From Carex sylvatica (Eukaryota; Streptophyta; Magnoliopsida; Poales; Cyperaceae): a stretch of 64,000 nt of DNA. The translations under genes were made by a program, and so were the position numbers. Where the stretch lies: assembly GCA_964058845.1 (NCBI GenBank), contig CAXKVR010000140.1, positions 62,001-126,000 on the forward strand. Direction: 5' to 3'. Shown here piece by piece: positions 34,825 through 45,162 of this stretch. The notes below the pieces were generated by a model. That model did not search any database. It was not told the origin of the DNA and saw only the letters and a program-made list of their open reading frames with translations. How positions within the stretch are numbered: the first letter of the stretch is position 1; the number at the start of each line of letters is the position of its first letter.

Positions 34825-36582
34825 CTGCTCCCTTATTAATGATAGATCAACTGTTTTGATAATTTCGAGTTGGTATATGGATGTCATTTGATAATCCATC
34901 CATTAGGCATGTTTCATGCTAAGTTTTCATTTATGTTTTACTGTTGTTCATGCTTCTTCCTGCAGTGAAATGTAACTTATACATGTTTATGAATATGATG
35001 TATTGACCCAAGTAAATTAAGCTAGTATATTTTATTCTTTGTTTCATGATATCCATGCAAAAATTTTCCTATCAAGTATTATTTAATAATGATACTATTT
35101 TCGTTTATTGTTCTTAGTAGTTAGATTTCTTAGTATTTATGGCTCTGCATTGGGAAGGTTGCATGCTAGAAAGCAATATTGTGAATTAATATGCAATGGT
35201 TGCTTGGATGTAGTGGTACCTGGTATTGGATGTTGTCTATGTGGTTTTGTCAAAAATTATGCTAAGTATGAGCAACTGGTTCACCAAATTTGCAAATTTA
35301 AATTTCCCCGTTTGTGGTTTAGTGGCTTTCATCATCTCATTAAGTGAAAATCAGTCTTCAATTCGCAAATTTAATGTATGGTCCATCTCTATGGCACCTT
35401 CTCTCTGTACTACATTTTTGCCTAGTCCAAGAACAAACGTACCATAACTTGTTCTGGCTTCTAGGGTAAAAGAAGTCTATGTGACTACCATATGTTTATT
35501 TGACTTTGAAAATTAAGGCGTAAATGGAATAAATATAATAAGCTTATCAATAAAGAAAAGTCATACAAGTAGCAATCAAAAGAATAGAATCAATAATTTT
35601 GAGTAAGCGAAAATGAGTAACGGAGAGAAAGGAATCTTGCAATTGAGATGAGCAGGTTGAAAAGCTAAGAGCGCCATTGTTAGTATGGCTGATGTGGTGG
35701 TCAAAAGAATTATACGTTAATTTCAGTAATGTGGTGTTTGTGAAATTAAAATCAATTTAATTTCTTATCTTCTTGACAGCTGTTTGAAGTGCTAATTAAT
35801 TACAGGGATGAAGATGCTCTTAGTAATCTTTTCTAATGTACTGGTATAGGATCTGAATCCCTGACTGAAAACTGAAACATCTCCAATGTTAAAAGAACTG
35901 TAAACTGATGTTGCGGCATCAATTACCCCTTAAGTATTCTTCATTCATTCAATTTAATGTAAAACAAAACATTAATAAATGTTAGACAAAGGGGAAAACG
36001 GTGTCTGTTTTTCCATCCAACCAATTTGAACTTAGCACCTCCCATTAATTGCCAGTCTTAGCAGTATATTATCAGTAATTTGTTACCCTTGTGCTGAGAG
36101 AAGCTCGTACTTTATTGGCCATAGACGAAGTGTCGGACAAATTACATCTAATAAGTGTTAACATCATCCTTGAAAAAAAAAGAAAAAAAAGAAAAACATA
36201 GTTCAGATGTCCACAACACAAAATTTGCCATCATTCATTATCCTTGGGGGTCTCTTTCAGTGGTTTTTATGCAATAAATGTCCAGAGATACAAAAGCACA
36301 AGTGCTTAAAGTGATGGAAAAACATGATGTAGAATAAATTTGGTTAGTCTATAATCAAGGCAACAACTTACAACATTGTATGACTATCTATCAATAAAGA
36401 AAGAAAAAAAAAAAGATGCCTGTACATTAAACATTGGTAACTGGTAAGTCATCAGTGGACAAGCCATAGCTACGGCTATTTCAGAAGTAAGTAATCACAG
36501 ATTGTATGAGCTGAATAGCACCATCCCATGGCTTTGTAAAAATGGGAAGAGAATATAATGATTAAAAATTTGTTTCTGCATA
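34825..36582. other. F-box 3' flank and intergenic DNA
   Basis: 34825-35363 is shared with the pseudogene copy's 3' flank. The remainder to the PPR stop codon shows no gene and no clear transposon. Confidence 0.5.
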
Positions 36583-38409
36583 TTATGTTTTATCTCCCTT
36601 GAATCCAAAGTTATTCTCAAGCCACCGTACGTGAACCTGAAGTTCTGCATCACGCAATCTATTCAGCACAGACTCGTATAACCTTCGGTCTAGCTTTGTC
36701 CCTTGTTGTTTCATATCTCGTAAGAGCTCAGTTAAATCGACGAACCTGCTACTCCTTGAAAACACACCAACCATTATACCTGCTAAAACCTTATCCACCT
36801 TTCCTCCATTTTCTTTAAACTGTTGATAGAACCTAATACATTCATCCAACTCTCCTGCTCTGCTATATGCTCCAATTACACTTGTGTAACTTACTTTATC
36901 AGGTGTGATTTTCCTCCTTCCCATTTCCTTCCATAATTTCTCAACTTGTCTTACATTCACAAGTTTACCATACATATCTAAGAGAGAATTGTAAACCCAA
37001 ACATTAGGTTGCAATCCCTTCTGCTTCATCTTTGCCAATAGCCGCATTGCATCTGATGCTCTGCCACTCTTACCGTACATAGAAATCATGTTAGCATATG
37101 CAACCAAGCATCTATCGAAACCCTTCTCTAACATCTCTGAGAACACCTTCTCGGCTTCTTTTGTCAGTCCAAGCCGACAACAGACATTGACAATTGACGC
37201 ATAGGTCACCTGACCCGGTTTACATCCTATATAGATTAGCCGGTCAAATGATCTTAAAGAAGCTTTGAGGCTTCTTTTCTTAGCAAATCCATTTACAATT
37301 GCAGAACATATGCAATCTGATACCTTGATACCTGCCTCCTTCATCTTCCTTACAACCAAGATAGTTTTCTCAACCAATCCAGTTTCAACATACATGACAA
37401 TCAGCTTTTGGCACATTTGAGGATCTTTCAGCAATCCCTTGTCATGTGCTTCATTGAACAATTCTTCGGCCATCTCGACTTCCTTCTTAGCTGCAAATGA
37501 ACTGATTAAGGAAGAATAAATTGAACTAGTTGGCAAAAGACCCTCTTTTTCCATTGCCCGCATGTACTTGAGAGCCACTGAAGGCTTACCCCCTTTCGCC
37601 AACGAGTCACACAAGATATTGTAAATCTCAATTGCATCATTGGAAGGATCAAATTTGTTTGATTTATATTCATCAAAAAGAGAAATCACCATATCTAAAT
37701 TTCTGAGCGCATGGTATGCCTTCATGGTTGCGACGAAGCAGGTTGAATCCAATGGCAATTGTGCTGCTCTCATACGATCATACACTAAAATCGTGTTACG
37801 ATACATATGGAGCTTGTTGTAACCACGCAATGCAGAACCAAATGCTGCTCTTGCTGCACCCCCTTTTCTTGTCTCAACAACCTCTAGGAAAGACTCCATT
37901 AACTTGAACTTTCGAGCCTTAATACAGCCCGTTACTAATGCAGAGCACATTGGTACATCTGGAAGCACATTAAGAGAACGGAGGTCTTCAATGATGTAAC
38001 CAACTGAGCTCCATTGTTTAGATTTGAGTAGTTTTCTAAACAAAGTAACTAGAGTCTTCGAATCGGGTTGAAGATTTTGCTTTTCTCTGGCTTTCTTGTA
38101 ATAGTCGAAAGCAATAGCTTCGGTCTGAGGATCCTCGCACAAGTTTCGAATGAGATCATTAGAGATTGTAATATCTGTGACTGGAGATGGCTGTAGGGAA
38201 ATTCGATGGGGATTAATTGATGAATTTTCAAGTAGAGGTGAAGAACATGCATTGGTGAAACTGACAATTGGAATCGTCTGTTTTTTAGAGAGGTGAGCTA
38301 GTGAAGTGGTGTAGAGAAAGGAGAGAGAGGGTTGAATTTTAGTGAGAGATTTAGAGAAAGGGGAGAGAGGAGCAAGAGACCAGTCTGAGCTCCATATGGG
38401 CATCATCAT
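36583..38409 (-). CDS. P-class pentatricopeptide repeat (PPR) protein, 608 aa
   Basis: A single intronless frame, typical of PPR genes. Residues 1-60 are Ser/Pro/Thr-rich with few acidic residues and look like an organellar transit peptide; chloroplast or mitochondrion cannot be told apart by eye. Residues about 115-590 are a run of about 13 degenerate 35-residue PPR motifs. The clearest are 402-436 (TYASIVNVCCRLGLTKEAEK), 437-471 (AYANMISMYGKSGRASDAMR), 472-506 (VYNSLLDMYGKLVNVRQVEK) and 507-541 (SYTSVIGAYSRAGELDECIR). There is no E, E+ or DYW tail, so it is P-class, expected to bind specific organellar RNA for stability, splicing or translation. The length is like that of Arabidopsis At5g13770, but I would not claim orthology. 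It lies between the two F-box genes and shows no breaks. Confidence 0.9.
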   Translation of the reverse strand: MMMPIWSSDWSLAPLSPFSKSLTKIQPSLSFLYTTSLAHLSKKQTIPIVSFTNACSSPLLENSSINPHRISLQPSPVTDITISNDLIRNLCEDPQTEAIAFDYYKKAREKQNLQPDSKTLVTLFRKLLKSKQWSSVGYIIEDLRSLNVLPDVPMCSALVTGCIKARKFKLMESFLEVVETRKGGAARAAFGSALRGYNKLHMYRNTILVYDRMRAAQLPLDSTCFVATMKAYHALRNLDMVISLFDEYKSNKFDPSNDAIEIYNILCDSLAKGGKPSVALKYMRAMEKEGLLPTSSIYSSLISSFAAKKEVEMAEELFNEAHDKGLLKDPQMCQKLIVMYVETGLVEKTILVVRKMKEAGIKVSDCICSAIVNGFAKKRSLKASLRSFDRLIYIGCKPGQVTYASIVNVCCRLGLTKEAEKVFSEMLEKGFDRCLVAYANMISMYGKSGRASDAMRLLAKMKQKGLQPNVWVYNSLLDMYGKLVNVRQVEKLWKEMGRRKITPDKVSYTSVIGAYSRAGELDECIRFYQQFKENGGKVDKVLAGIMVGVFSRSSRFVDLTELLRDMKQQGTKLDRRLYESVLNRLRDAELQVHVRWLENNFGFKGDKT

Positions 38410-39325
38410 CAGAGAAGGGAGATTTTAGAGGAAGAGGAGGAGAAAGGGAGGAGATGCTTAAATACTTGTTATCTTTTAGTTTCTGAGGTGGAAATCAATT
38501 TTGGATGAATGAGAAGTGAAATCGTGGACCACATGGGAGCCTTTGGATTCAACTTTGGGTTGATGTATTTATGTGGGCTATTGGGCTTCTAATTGTTACG
38601 TGGACCTCTATGTGCCTTGAAAAGCACCCAAGTGAGATCCGTGTCAAGCTCATAGAGTTCATTAGTTCAAGTTGTTCACGCTCATTGACTCTTTTGTTGG
38701 AGTCGTTGGACTTTCGAGAGAGCAAATGATCCACGTACCAAGGGCTGCTTTAAAATTCTAGAATCTGCTCCAGATATTGCTTCCAAAATAATGGAGAGAT
38801 AATTTTTTATGAATGGTATTTGCAAAGGATTGTGTAAACCACACATCGATTTTGATCACGTGGAATGTAGTCCCCAAATCGTGATTTATTATTTCAAAAT
38901 TCATGTCTGCCAATTTTACCGTCTCAATTGAAATTATCCATAATTCATTTTCACAGAGCCTCACGGAGTGGAGGATGTTTCGATCAATATTAAATCAAAT
39001 TTGATTTTATATTTAATCAGAATTTCGAACAGTCTGTACAAATTTTAATATAAATTAAACGTCTGACATAGAACTAAACTAATTGCAATAATTATCGGAC
39101 TGTCTTGATTTACAGTCTTACTAATTGTATGGATGAAACAGCCGATTCCTCTCGTGTCGATCAGCAAGTGGCCTGGTCGTATTTTTTTAAGGGGTATATT
39201 GGTATTTCAGATACTAATAAATGAAGAATTATGTATCCCTCCAAAACACAACCAAGTATAAAGAGAATGCACACTGAATCTACCAGTACTAGACCACCTC
39301 CAAACAATTTAATAATTGTAAGAAC
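38410..39325. other. PPR upstream region and intergenic DNA
   Basis: GA-rich 5' UTR just upstream of the PPR start, then AT-rich DNA without a coding signal. A short CT microsatellite lies at about 39362-39380. Confidence 0.45.
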
Positions 39326-39382
39326 TCAACTGAAAATTATGAAACTGAGATAATAAAGCACACCTCTCTCTCTCTCTCTGTG

Positions 39383-39571
39383 GTAAATACTAACTAATTG
39401 TCTACAAAAATCTAAATGCAAACTAGTACGAGTATACACCTGTGAAACTAAAGCATTTTTATCATGTGCAATATTAAACAAGTTAGGATAGACAGTATGC
39501 AAAGCACTATTACAAATCCACCTATCAAGCCAAAATCTTATAGAATGTCCATTATTCTCCACTTGTCATTC
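39383..39571 (-). pseudogene. LINE reverse-transcriptase C-terminal fragment
   Basis: The minus strand encodes VENNGHSIRFWLDRWICNSA followed by YPNLFNIAHDKNALVSQVY. This matches the segment just after the RT in plant L1-type LINEs (consensus V-NG--I-FW-D-W and LFRI---K-A-V). Only about 60 codons survive. No 3' poly-A tail or TSD was found, so this is a short relic. Confidence 0.7.
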
Positions 39572-40073
39572 AGTGCTAACTTCAACTATATATATCTTCA
39601 TTTTTCATTTTTCATGATATCTTTCCAAAAAGAGAAAAAAATCATATTATTAATTAATTAATTAATATGATTGCCACGAAATTGTAACTGAATTAATTTT
39701 TTTTCCCTTTTACATCCGTATAGATGGATCATATATCGCCTAGAACAGCTTCATCGATTACATTACATCCTTATTATATATGCCCCTGAATTTTGATGCC
39801 TACCTAAAACAGCCCAGCATGCATGGCATTGGCAGCATCGATCCATAACAATTAATATAATGTGGGTCGAATGACAGATTTATTCAATATGAAGATGACA
39901 TTAGAGTTAGAGATGTTTGGTTCTCTTTAGAAGCTGTGTTCTAAAAAATAACCGTCATCTATGATATACTCGAAGCTGTTTTGCAAGTCTAAATGATGAG
40001 ACGGCTGCCAAACCAAACCGATTAATTCATCACGGATGCATATTAAGTAGTAATAGTGCTAATAAATAAATAA
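39572..40073. other. Intergenic, nothing recognised
   Basis: AT-rich DNA with an ATTAATTAATTAATTAAT run at about 39648-39667. No gene is seen. Confidence 0.45.
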
Positions 40074-40444
40074 GAGGGTTCAAATGCTTTCATTTTTTGT
40101 GTCTTCACCATGCCTCTATTTTTAAAAGTGTAATAAATCAAAATCTCAATCATAAATGTCAAAATAAAACCGTTAGATGTGATCTATGCTATTTTCTCTG
40201 TGTGCTTATAAAAAAAAATATCACATTTCAATTTTGTTTTAATGTGAATCAATTATTTGAAAAATCAACGTCTATAAATTATCCACATAATCAAGTATGT
40301 TTTTACAAGCTCTTGATGACAATTAAAATAAAATTGAAATGTCACAATTTTTTATACGTGCATAGATAAAATGATATACATCATAAAATGATATACATCA
40401 TAAAATGATGGAGACAAAAAAATAAAGATATTTGAATCCTTCTC
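40074..40444. mobile_element. MITE, 371 bp, TSD ATAAATAA
   Basis: The ends GAGGGTTCAAATGC and, as complement, GAGAAGGATTCAAATA form terminal inverted repeats. The body is a long hairpin built from GTCAAAATAAAACCGTTAGA-like arms. ATAAATAA flanks both sides (40066-40073 and 40445-40452), but the AT-rich site weakens the TSD evidence. This is the most complete copy of the family also present at 16829 and 17608. Confidence 0.75.
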
Positions 40445-41331
40445 ATAAATAAAAAGATGACACATGAATAACAGCTATATATATAAGAAATTGAAAGCCT
40501 TCAATTAAACAATCCTAAATTAACATGTTAAAGATCCCAATTATATCAACTGGCTACATACTGCAGGTAGTAATTCCAAATAACTAAAAGACTTCATCCT
40601 GTTTTTAACTAAAGTCTATATGAACAGCTGATTTTAAACAACTGTTGGCCGGCATCGTTTAATTAATGCTCGATCTTCTTCTTCTTGTTCTACATGAGTA
40701 CTATCCGAATACACGAGTTGAGAATACAGCAACCCATGGAGCAATTAGACGATGCCCATATACAATGATTTCAAGTTCAACCGCAATGATAACTAACACC
40801 GTGATTGCCAACAAATTTTCCTTTATTAGTATATATGCAACACTTATGGGAATAGATAAAGATGCTAAGAAACAGAGGATTCTTCCAAGAGTACGTTATG
40901 CATGATATCATCCATGTAGAGTCTGTCGAAAGGTCCGGCTTGCTTGCTATCATCTCACACATCAAATAAATCAACAGTACACAAACACCCTGAGTATGTC
41001 GATTAAGGAATAAGGAATTATTTGCATGGTTTTGTTGAACTTAATTTCCTTCCAGTTGGAATCTCTGGCTGTTTCATTGCATCCATTCCTTGCTGATGTT
41101 GAACTTTCCTTCCAATGGCAACTTCAAAACACATCTTCTCTTGGCACTTTATATGTACTTATTATTTTCTATATAGAGTCAGAAAAAGAGATATAATAAT
41201 TACCTAAATGTGGACCTCCAATCTATTTAGTACCTATTTTTCTACAATAAAACAGTTCTGTTGCTTTAAATATATAATTTCTATATATTTATAATTCTTA
41301 CCATGGAAAATGATGTGGAAAATGATGATGT
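40445..41331. other. Intergenic, nothing recognised
   Basis: AT-rich sequence without ORFs resembling known proteins. Confidence 0.4.
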
Positions 41332-41940
41332 AGAATACTAATTTTTACTATTTTTTATGATTTATGATTTATGAAAGATGGTAAAAAATAACATAAAATA
41401 TTGACAATTTTTATTTATTTTTAGACCATCTTTTATAAATCATTAAAAATAGTAAAAAAGTTTCAAAAATAGTAAAAAATAGTAACTTACAAGCTTATTA
41501 TATAACTAATTTATTGAACTACTTAAATTGAAGTTTATACGATAGATTTTGAGTCCGTAGTACGGAAGTCCTTATGCTATGGATAGCATAAGGTCATCCG
41601 TGCTACGGTCTCAAAAACTTATAGTATAAATTTCAAACTTCGATTTAAGTAGCTCAATAAATTGGTTATATAATAAACTTGTAGAATACTAATTTTTACT
41701 ATTTTTTATGATTTATGAAAGATGGTAAAAAATAGTCTAAAATATTGACAATTTTCTTTTATTTTTAGATCATCTTTCATAAATCATACAAAATAGTAAA
41801 AAATCCAAAATATAGTAAAATTAGTAACTTACAAGCTTATTATATAACTAATTTATTGAACTACTTAAATTGAAGTTTAAAGTTTATACGATATATTTTT
41901 GAGGCCGTAGTACGAATATTCTTATGCTATCTATAGCACC
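41332..41940. repeat. Compound direct plus inverted repeat with central palindrome
   Basis: A block at 41332-41580 recurs in direct orientation at 41683-41940. Between them, 41581-41682 is the inverted copy of the block's right part. The centre is a near-perfect palindrome at about 41563-41608 (CCGTAGTACGGA, CTTATGCTAT and their complements). This looks like a MITE plus a partial inverted neighbour. Confidence 0.8.
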
Positions 41941-42479
41941 CAAGCCTTACTCTAATTGAAATATATATATTTGGTTATAATGATTGTTCATAGCGAGGCA
42001 TGACTACCAATAAACAAATGGACAGATCCAGTACTAGTGGGGATACAGAGAACAAGGTGCATAGGATTTAGTAAGAAGAAAAATGATCAAGATGTAATAA
42101 ACGGTAACCAAACTGTCATAGATTTTTCTGACTAATTAGTCGATTATTTCCGATTATGCCGGATTATTTCTTATTATTCCCGATTAATTACTTAGTAGTA
42201 TACGGTCCGTCCGATGAGCGCATACCGTTTATTTACAACACTGATGTGTAGTGAACCATAATAATTTCTTACAATTTTTAGTCAAGGATTCAGATCCTGT
42301 ACCAGTAAATTTGAAAAGATGACTAAAGACCACACAGAATATCTTCCCTTAATTAATTTTACCATCCGACCATCTAATATGTAATAATGGCTTCAGTTAA
42401 TGTATTTCACTTCCCAAACATCATGGATACTGGTTTTCCTTGGAAACATTTCACTCTAGTTGTACTTCTAAACGTTATT
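41941..42479. other. Intergenic, nothing recognised
   Basis: AT-rich DNA without a coding signal. Homology to the F-box flanks begins at about 42480. Confidence 0.4.
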
Positions 42480-42950
42480 GTCTTCAGACCAAGAGGTCCA
42501 TTATCAATGAGGAATTTCTTACTCAAATATAAATGCTTAGAACTCTATTTGAATAAAACCTGAGCTGAATTTTTATGTTCACAAGGCTTTCAACAGCATT
42601 TGCCAACTTACAATGACTTTATCAGGCTTTCAAATTGATCGGCAATTAAAATTACAGTGATATCTGTCTGCAGTGCCGTTGCAAACAGAAGCATATTAGA
42701 GCAGATATCACCCTCAAAATGAAGACTGAATTTCACTGAATGAGATAAAGAAAGTTACTGACCACAACTGGTGAAATTTAAATTTGCAAATTTGGTGAAC
42801 CAGTTACTCATACTGTCCAACATGTAGAGAGGACAATACGATCTAATTTAAATTAAGAATAATGCTAGACAAAACCACTTAAGACAACATTGCATATTAA
42901 TTCACAATATTGCTTTCTAGAATGCAACTATAAATACTAGGCATCACTTA
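42480..42950 (-). repeat. Inverted copy of F-box 3'-flank block
   Basis: On the minus strand this matches 31860-32330, with shared strings such as CAATATTGTGAATTAATATG, CCAAATTTGCAAATTTAAAT and AGGCACTACAGGCAGATATC-like sequence. It documents an inverted duplication of the F-box neighbourhood. Confidence 0.75.
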
Positions 42951-42953
42951 GTG

Positions 42954-43591
42954 TAGGGCTGTAAACGGACGGATACGGATCGGATAGTGGTCTTACTGTA
43001 TCCGTATCCGTTATAATTTTTCGGATACGGATACAAATACGGATAGTCTCGGATACGGATACGGATCAGATATTAAATATTACGAATACGGATCGACCGT
43101 ATCCGTATCTGTTATAATTTTTCGAATACGGACACAAATACGGATAGTCTCGGATACGGATACGGATCGGATATTAAATGTTACGAATACGGATCGGATA
43201 TCGGACGGATACGGATATTTTTCATAATTAGCTTGTTAGTTACAAAATATCTATTATATTATTAAAATATTAGTCACTAATTATGTCATAGTGTTATATT
43301 TGTCATAGTGTTATATTGTTATTCAAAATATATATCTATATACAATTTAATAAATTATTAGTACAATATCCAATTTAATAAATCAATTTAAGAACATATA
43401 TCACATTTGTTGTGGTTTAAAGTGTAAACGGTCAGATACGGATAGTAAAATGCCTTACCGTATCCGCATCCGTTATAATTTTTCGGATACGAATACGGAT
43501 ACGGATACGGATACGAATCGGATAATTTAAGTATTTTTTTGGATTCAGATTCGGACAAAATAAAATATTATCCGATCCGTTTACACCCCTA
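42954..43591. mobile_element. Non-autonomous hAT element, 638 bp, TSD ACTTAGTG
   Basis: Starts TAGGGCTGTAAACGGA and ends TCCGTTTACACCCCTA, the classic hAT terminal inverted repeat. ACTTAGTG flanks it exactly (42946-42953 and 43592-43599). Both ends are packed with CGGATACGGAT / ATCCGTATCCG units, the probable transposase-binding sites; the AT-rich centre encodes nothing. It sits inside the duplicated F-box flank. Confidence 0.95.
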
Positions 43592-43599
43592 ACTTAGTG

Positions 43600-44219
43600 G
43601 GAGGAGTTACCAGAATACATTGATGTTTTTTTGACTTATTTTCTTCTTCCTTGCTTTGTTTCAAAACATTTTAAAAAAATCTTTTAATTTCTTCATATTA
43701 ATGAAATTTGAGGCTTGATTTCTACGTCTCTTCTTTTCTTTATCATTTGCCAAAGCATACTGACGCCAATTTTGAGTGCACGTTGTCCAAATGTTGGTGA
43801 CTGTTTTCTCCAAACAAAAAAAAATAAATAAGAAAAAAACAGAAACTCTGCAACAACAGAAAATAAGTTCTTCATAACGAGTTAGCTACCAGTATTCACA
43901 AGTTGCAACAGTTTTTTTTTTGAGATCCCGATAGTGGCAACAGTTATAGAGAAAAAAGCAATAAAGTAACGGAATACAAAACCCTAGATCACCATTGTTG
44001 ATGTTAATTATGAAATGACCACAATATCCCTCGATATTTGGCTTATAAAAAAAAGTTCCAATTATACAATACAAATTGAAACTCCCCAATTAATATATGT
44101 AAACAAGTTCAAACCTGAATAGCATAGTTATACACCTGAAGTCCATTCAATTTGACATATTAAAATAAAATACTACCGTTAGATTTTATCTGAAAATGAC
44201 CATCAAATTCAGAGCTTCA
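43600..44219. other. Intergenic, nothing recognised
   Basis: AT-rich DNA with no gene seen. Confidence 0.4.
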
Positions 44220-44520
44220 TTATTAAAAACCAGCTCCAGTAAAGATGGGAATGGAAGGTGCAATGATACTAACATGTTACCTGACCATAGAAATAACCTA
44301 GAAAATATACAAAAATCTACAACTAGCATTCTCAAAATTACAATCTATTAACAGCCATATGTCCAGAAATGTTGTTATAACAGTGTTCCTCAAGCTAGAA
44401 ACACAGCATTCATTTAAATCACATTCATTAACTGTCATAATAAGAATATCCAAACATACAACAGTGCAAATTAGAGATCCACCGCAAAATTAACTTCGTT
44501 TATAAGCAAGCTGTCTGAAC
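44220..44520 (-). repeat. Inverted copy of F-box 3'-flank block (second)
   Basis: On the minus strand this matches 32390-32650, sharing ATGTCCAGAAATGTTGTTAT, the CTAGAAACACAGCATTCAT stretch and the final CTTTACTGGAGCTG-equivalent. Its order relative to the 42480-42950 block is reversed compared with the 31-32 kb copy. Confidence 0.75.
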
Positions 44521-44771
44521 TGTAGCGTACAAACTACCTGCACTGCATTTTTCACGCCAGATTTCAAAGCCCAGATTAGCTGATCCGATTAAAAAATAAT
44601 CCAATTTAATCTTTCATTCGATGACCAAATTGATTCCCTTTATCTTCATGCTGAGCCCCAAATTCAGATAGAAGGGAATTCATTCATCATCCAATATATA
44701 GGCAAATTTCGGTACACACAGTGTTGCAGAGGTAGTTATGAAATAATACATAAGATATAAGAATATGGACA

Positions 44772-44971
44772 GAATCCGTATCCTCCCAGGTACCCGACTC
44801 AATCAAATTACAAACGGACGGCCCAGATTAATCCCAGCCGGGCCAAAGTCAATCCGTTACCTATAGAAGCTATAGGGGGTCCGTTGTGAGATTTGTGTCA
44901 AGTTAAAAGAACTAATCTGGGCTGTCAGTTTGTAATTTGCTAGAGTCAGGTACCTGGGGTGATCCGAATTC
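44772..44971. mobile_element. MITE, 200 bp, 9-bp TSD ATATGGACA (Mutator-type)
   Basis: ATATGGACA is repeated exactly at 44763-44771 and 44972-44980. The ends GAATCCGTATCCTCCCAGG and, as complement, GAATTCGGATCACCCCAGG extend into about 60-bp inverted repeats (GGTACC, AAATTACAAAC, GCCCAGATTA). It is non-coding and lies in the 3' flank of the minus-strand F-box gene. Confidence 0.9.
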
Positions 44972-45162
44972 ATATGGACAAGGGGCCTAGTGATAATTCC
45001 ATTTGCTCACAGAAAAACATAAATGTTGATTAACTGAAAACTACATTTTATTTACTTTCTCTCTATATAGAACTTAAAAGCTGAGTTTATAAAAAAAAAA
45101 AAAAAAAAACCACAGATTTTTCTAACTCAAAAGCATGCTGTGATGAAATCCACCTCCAACAG

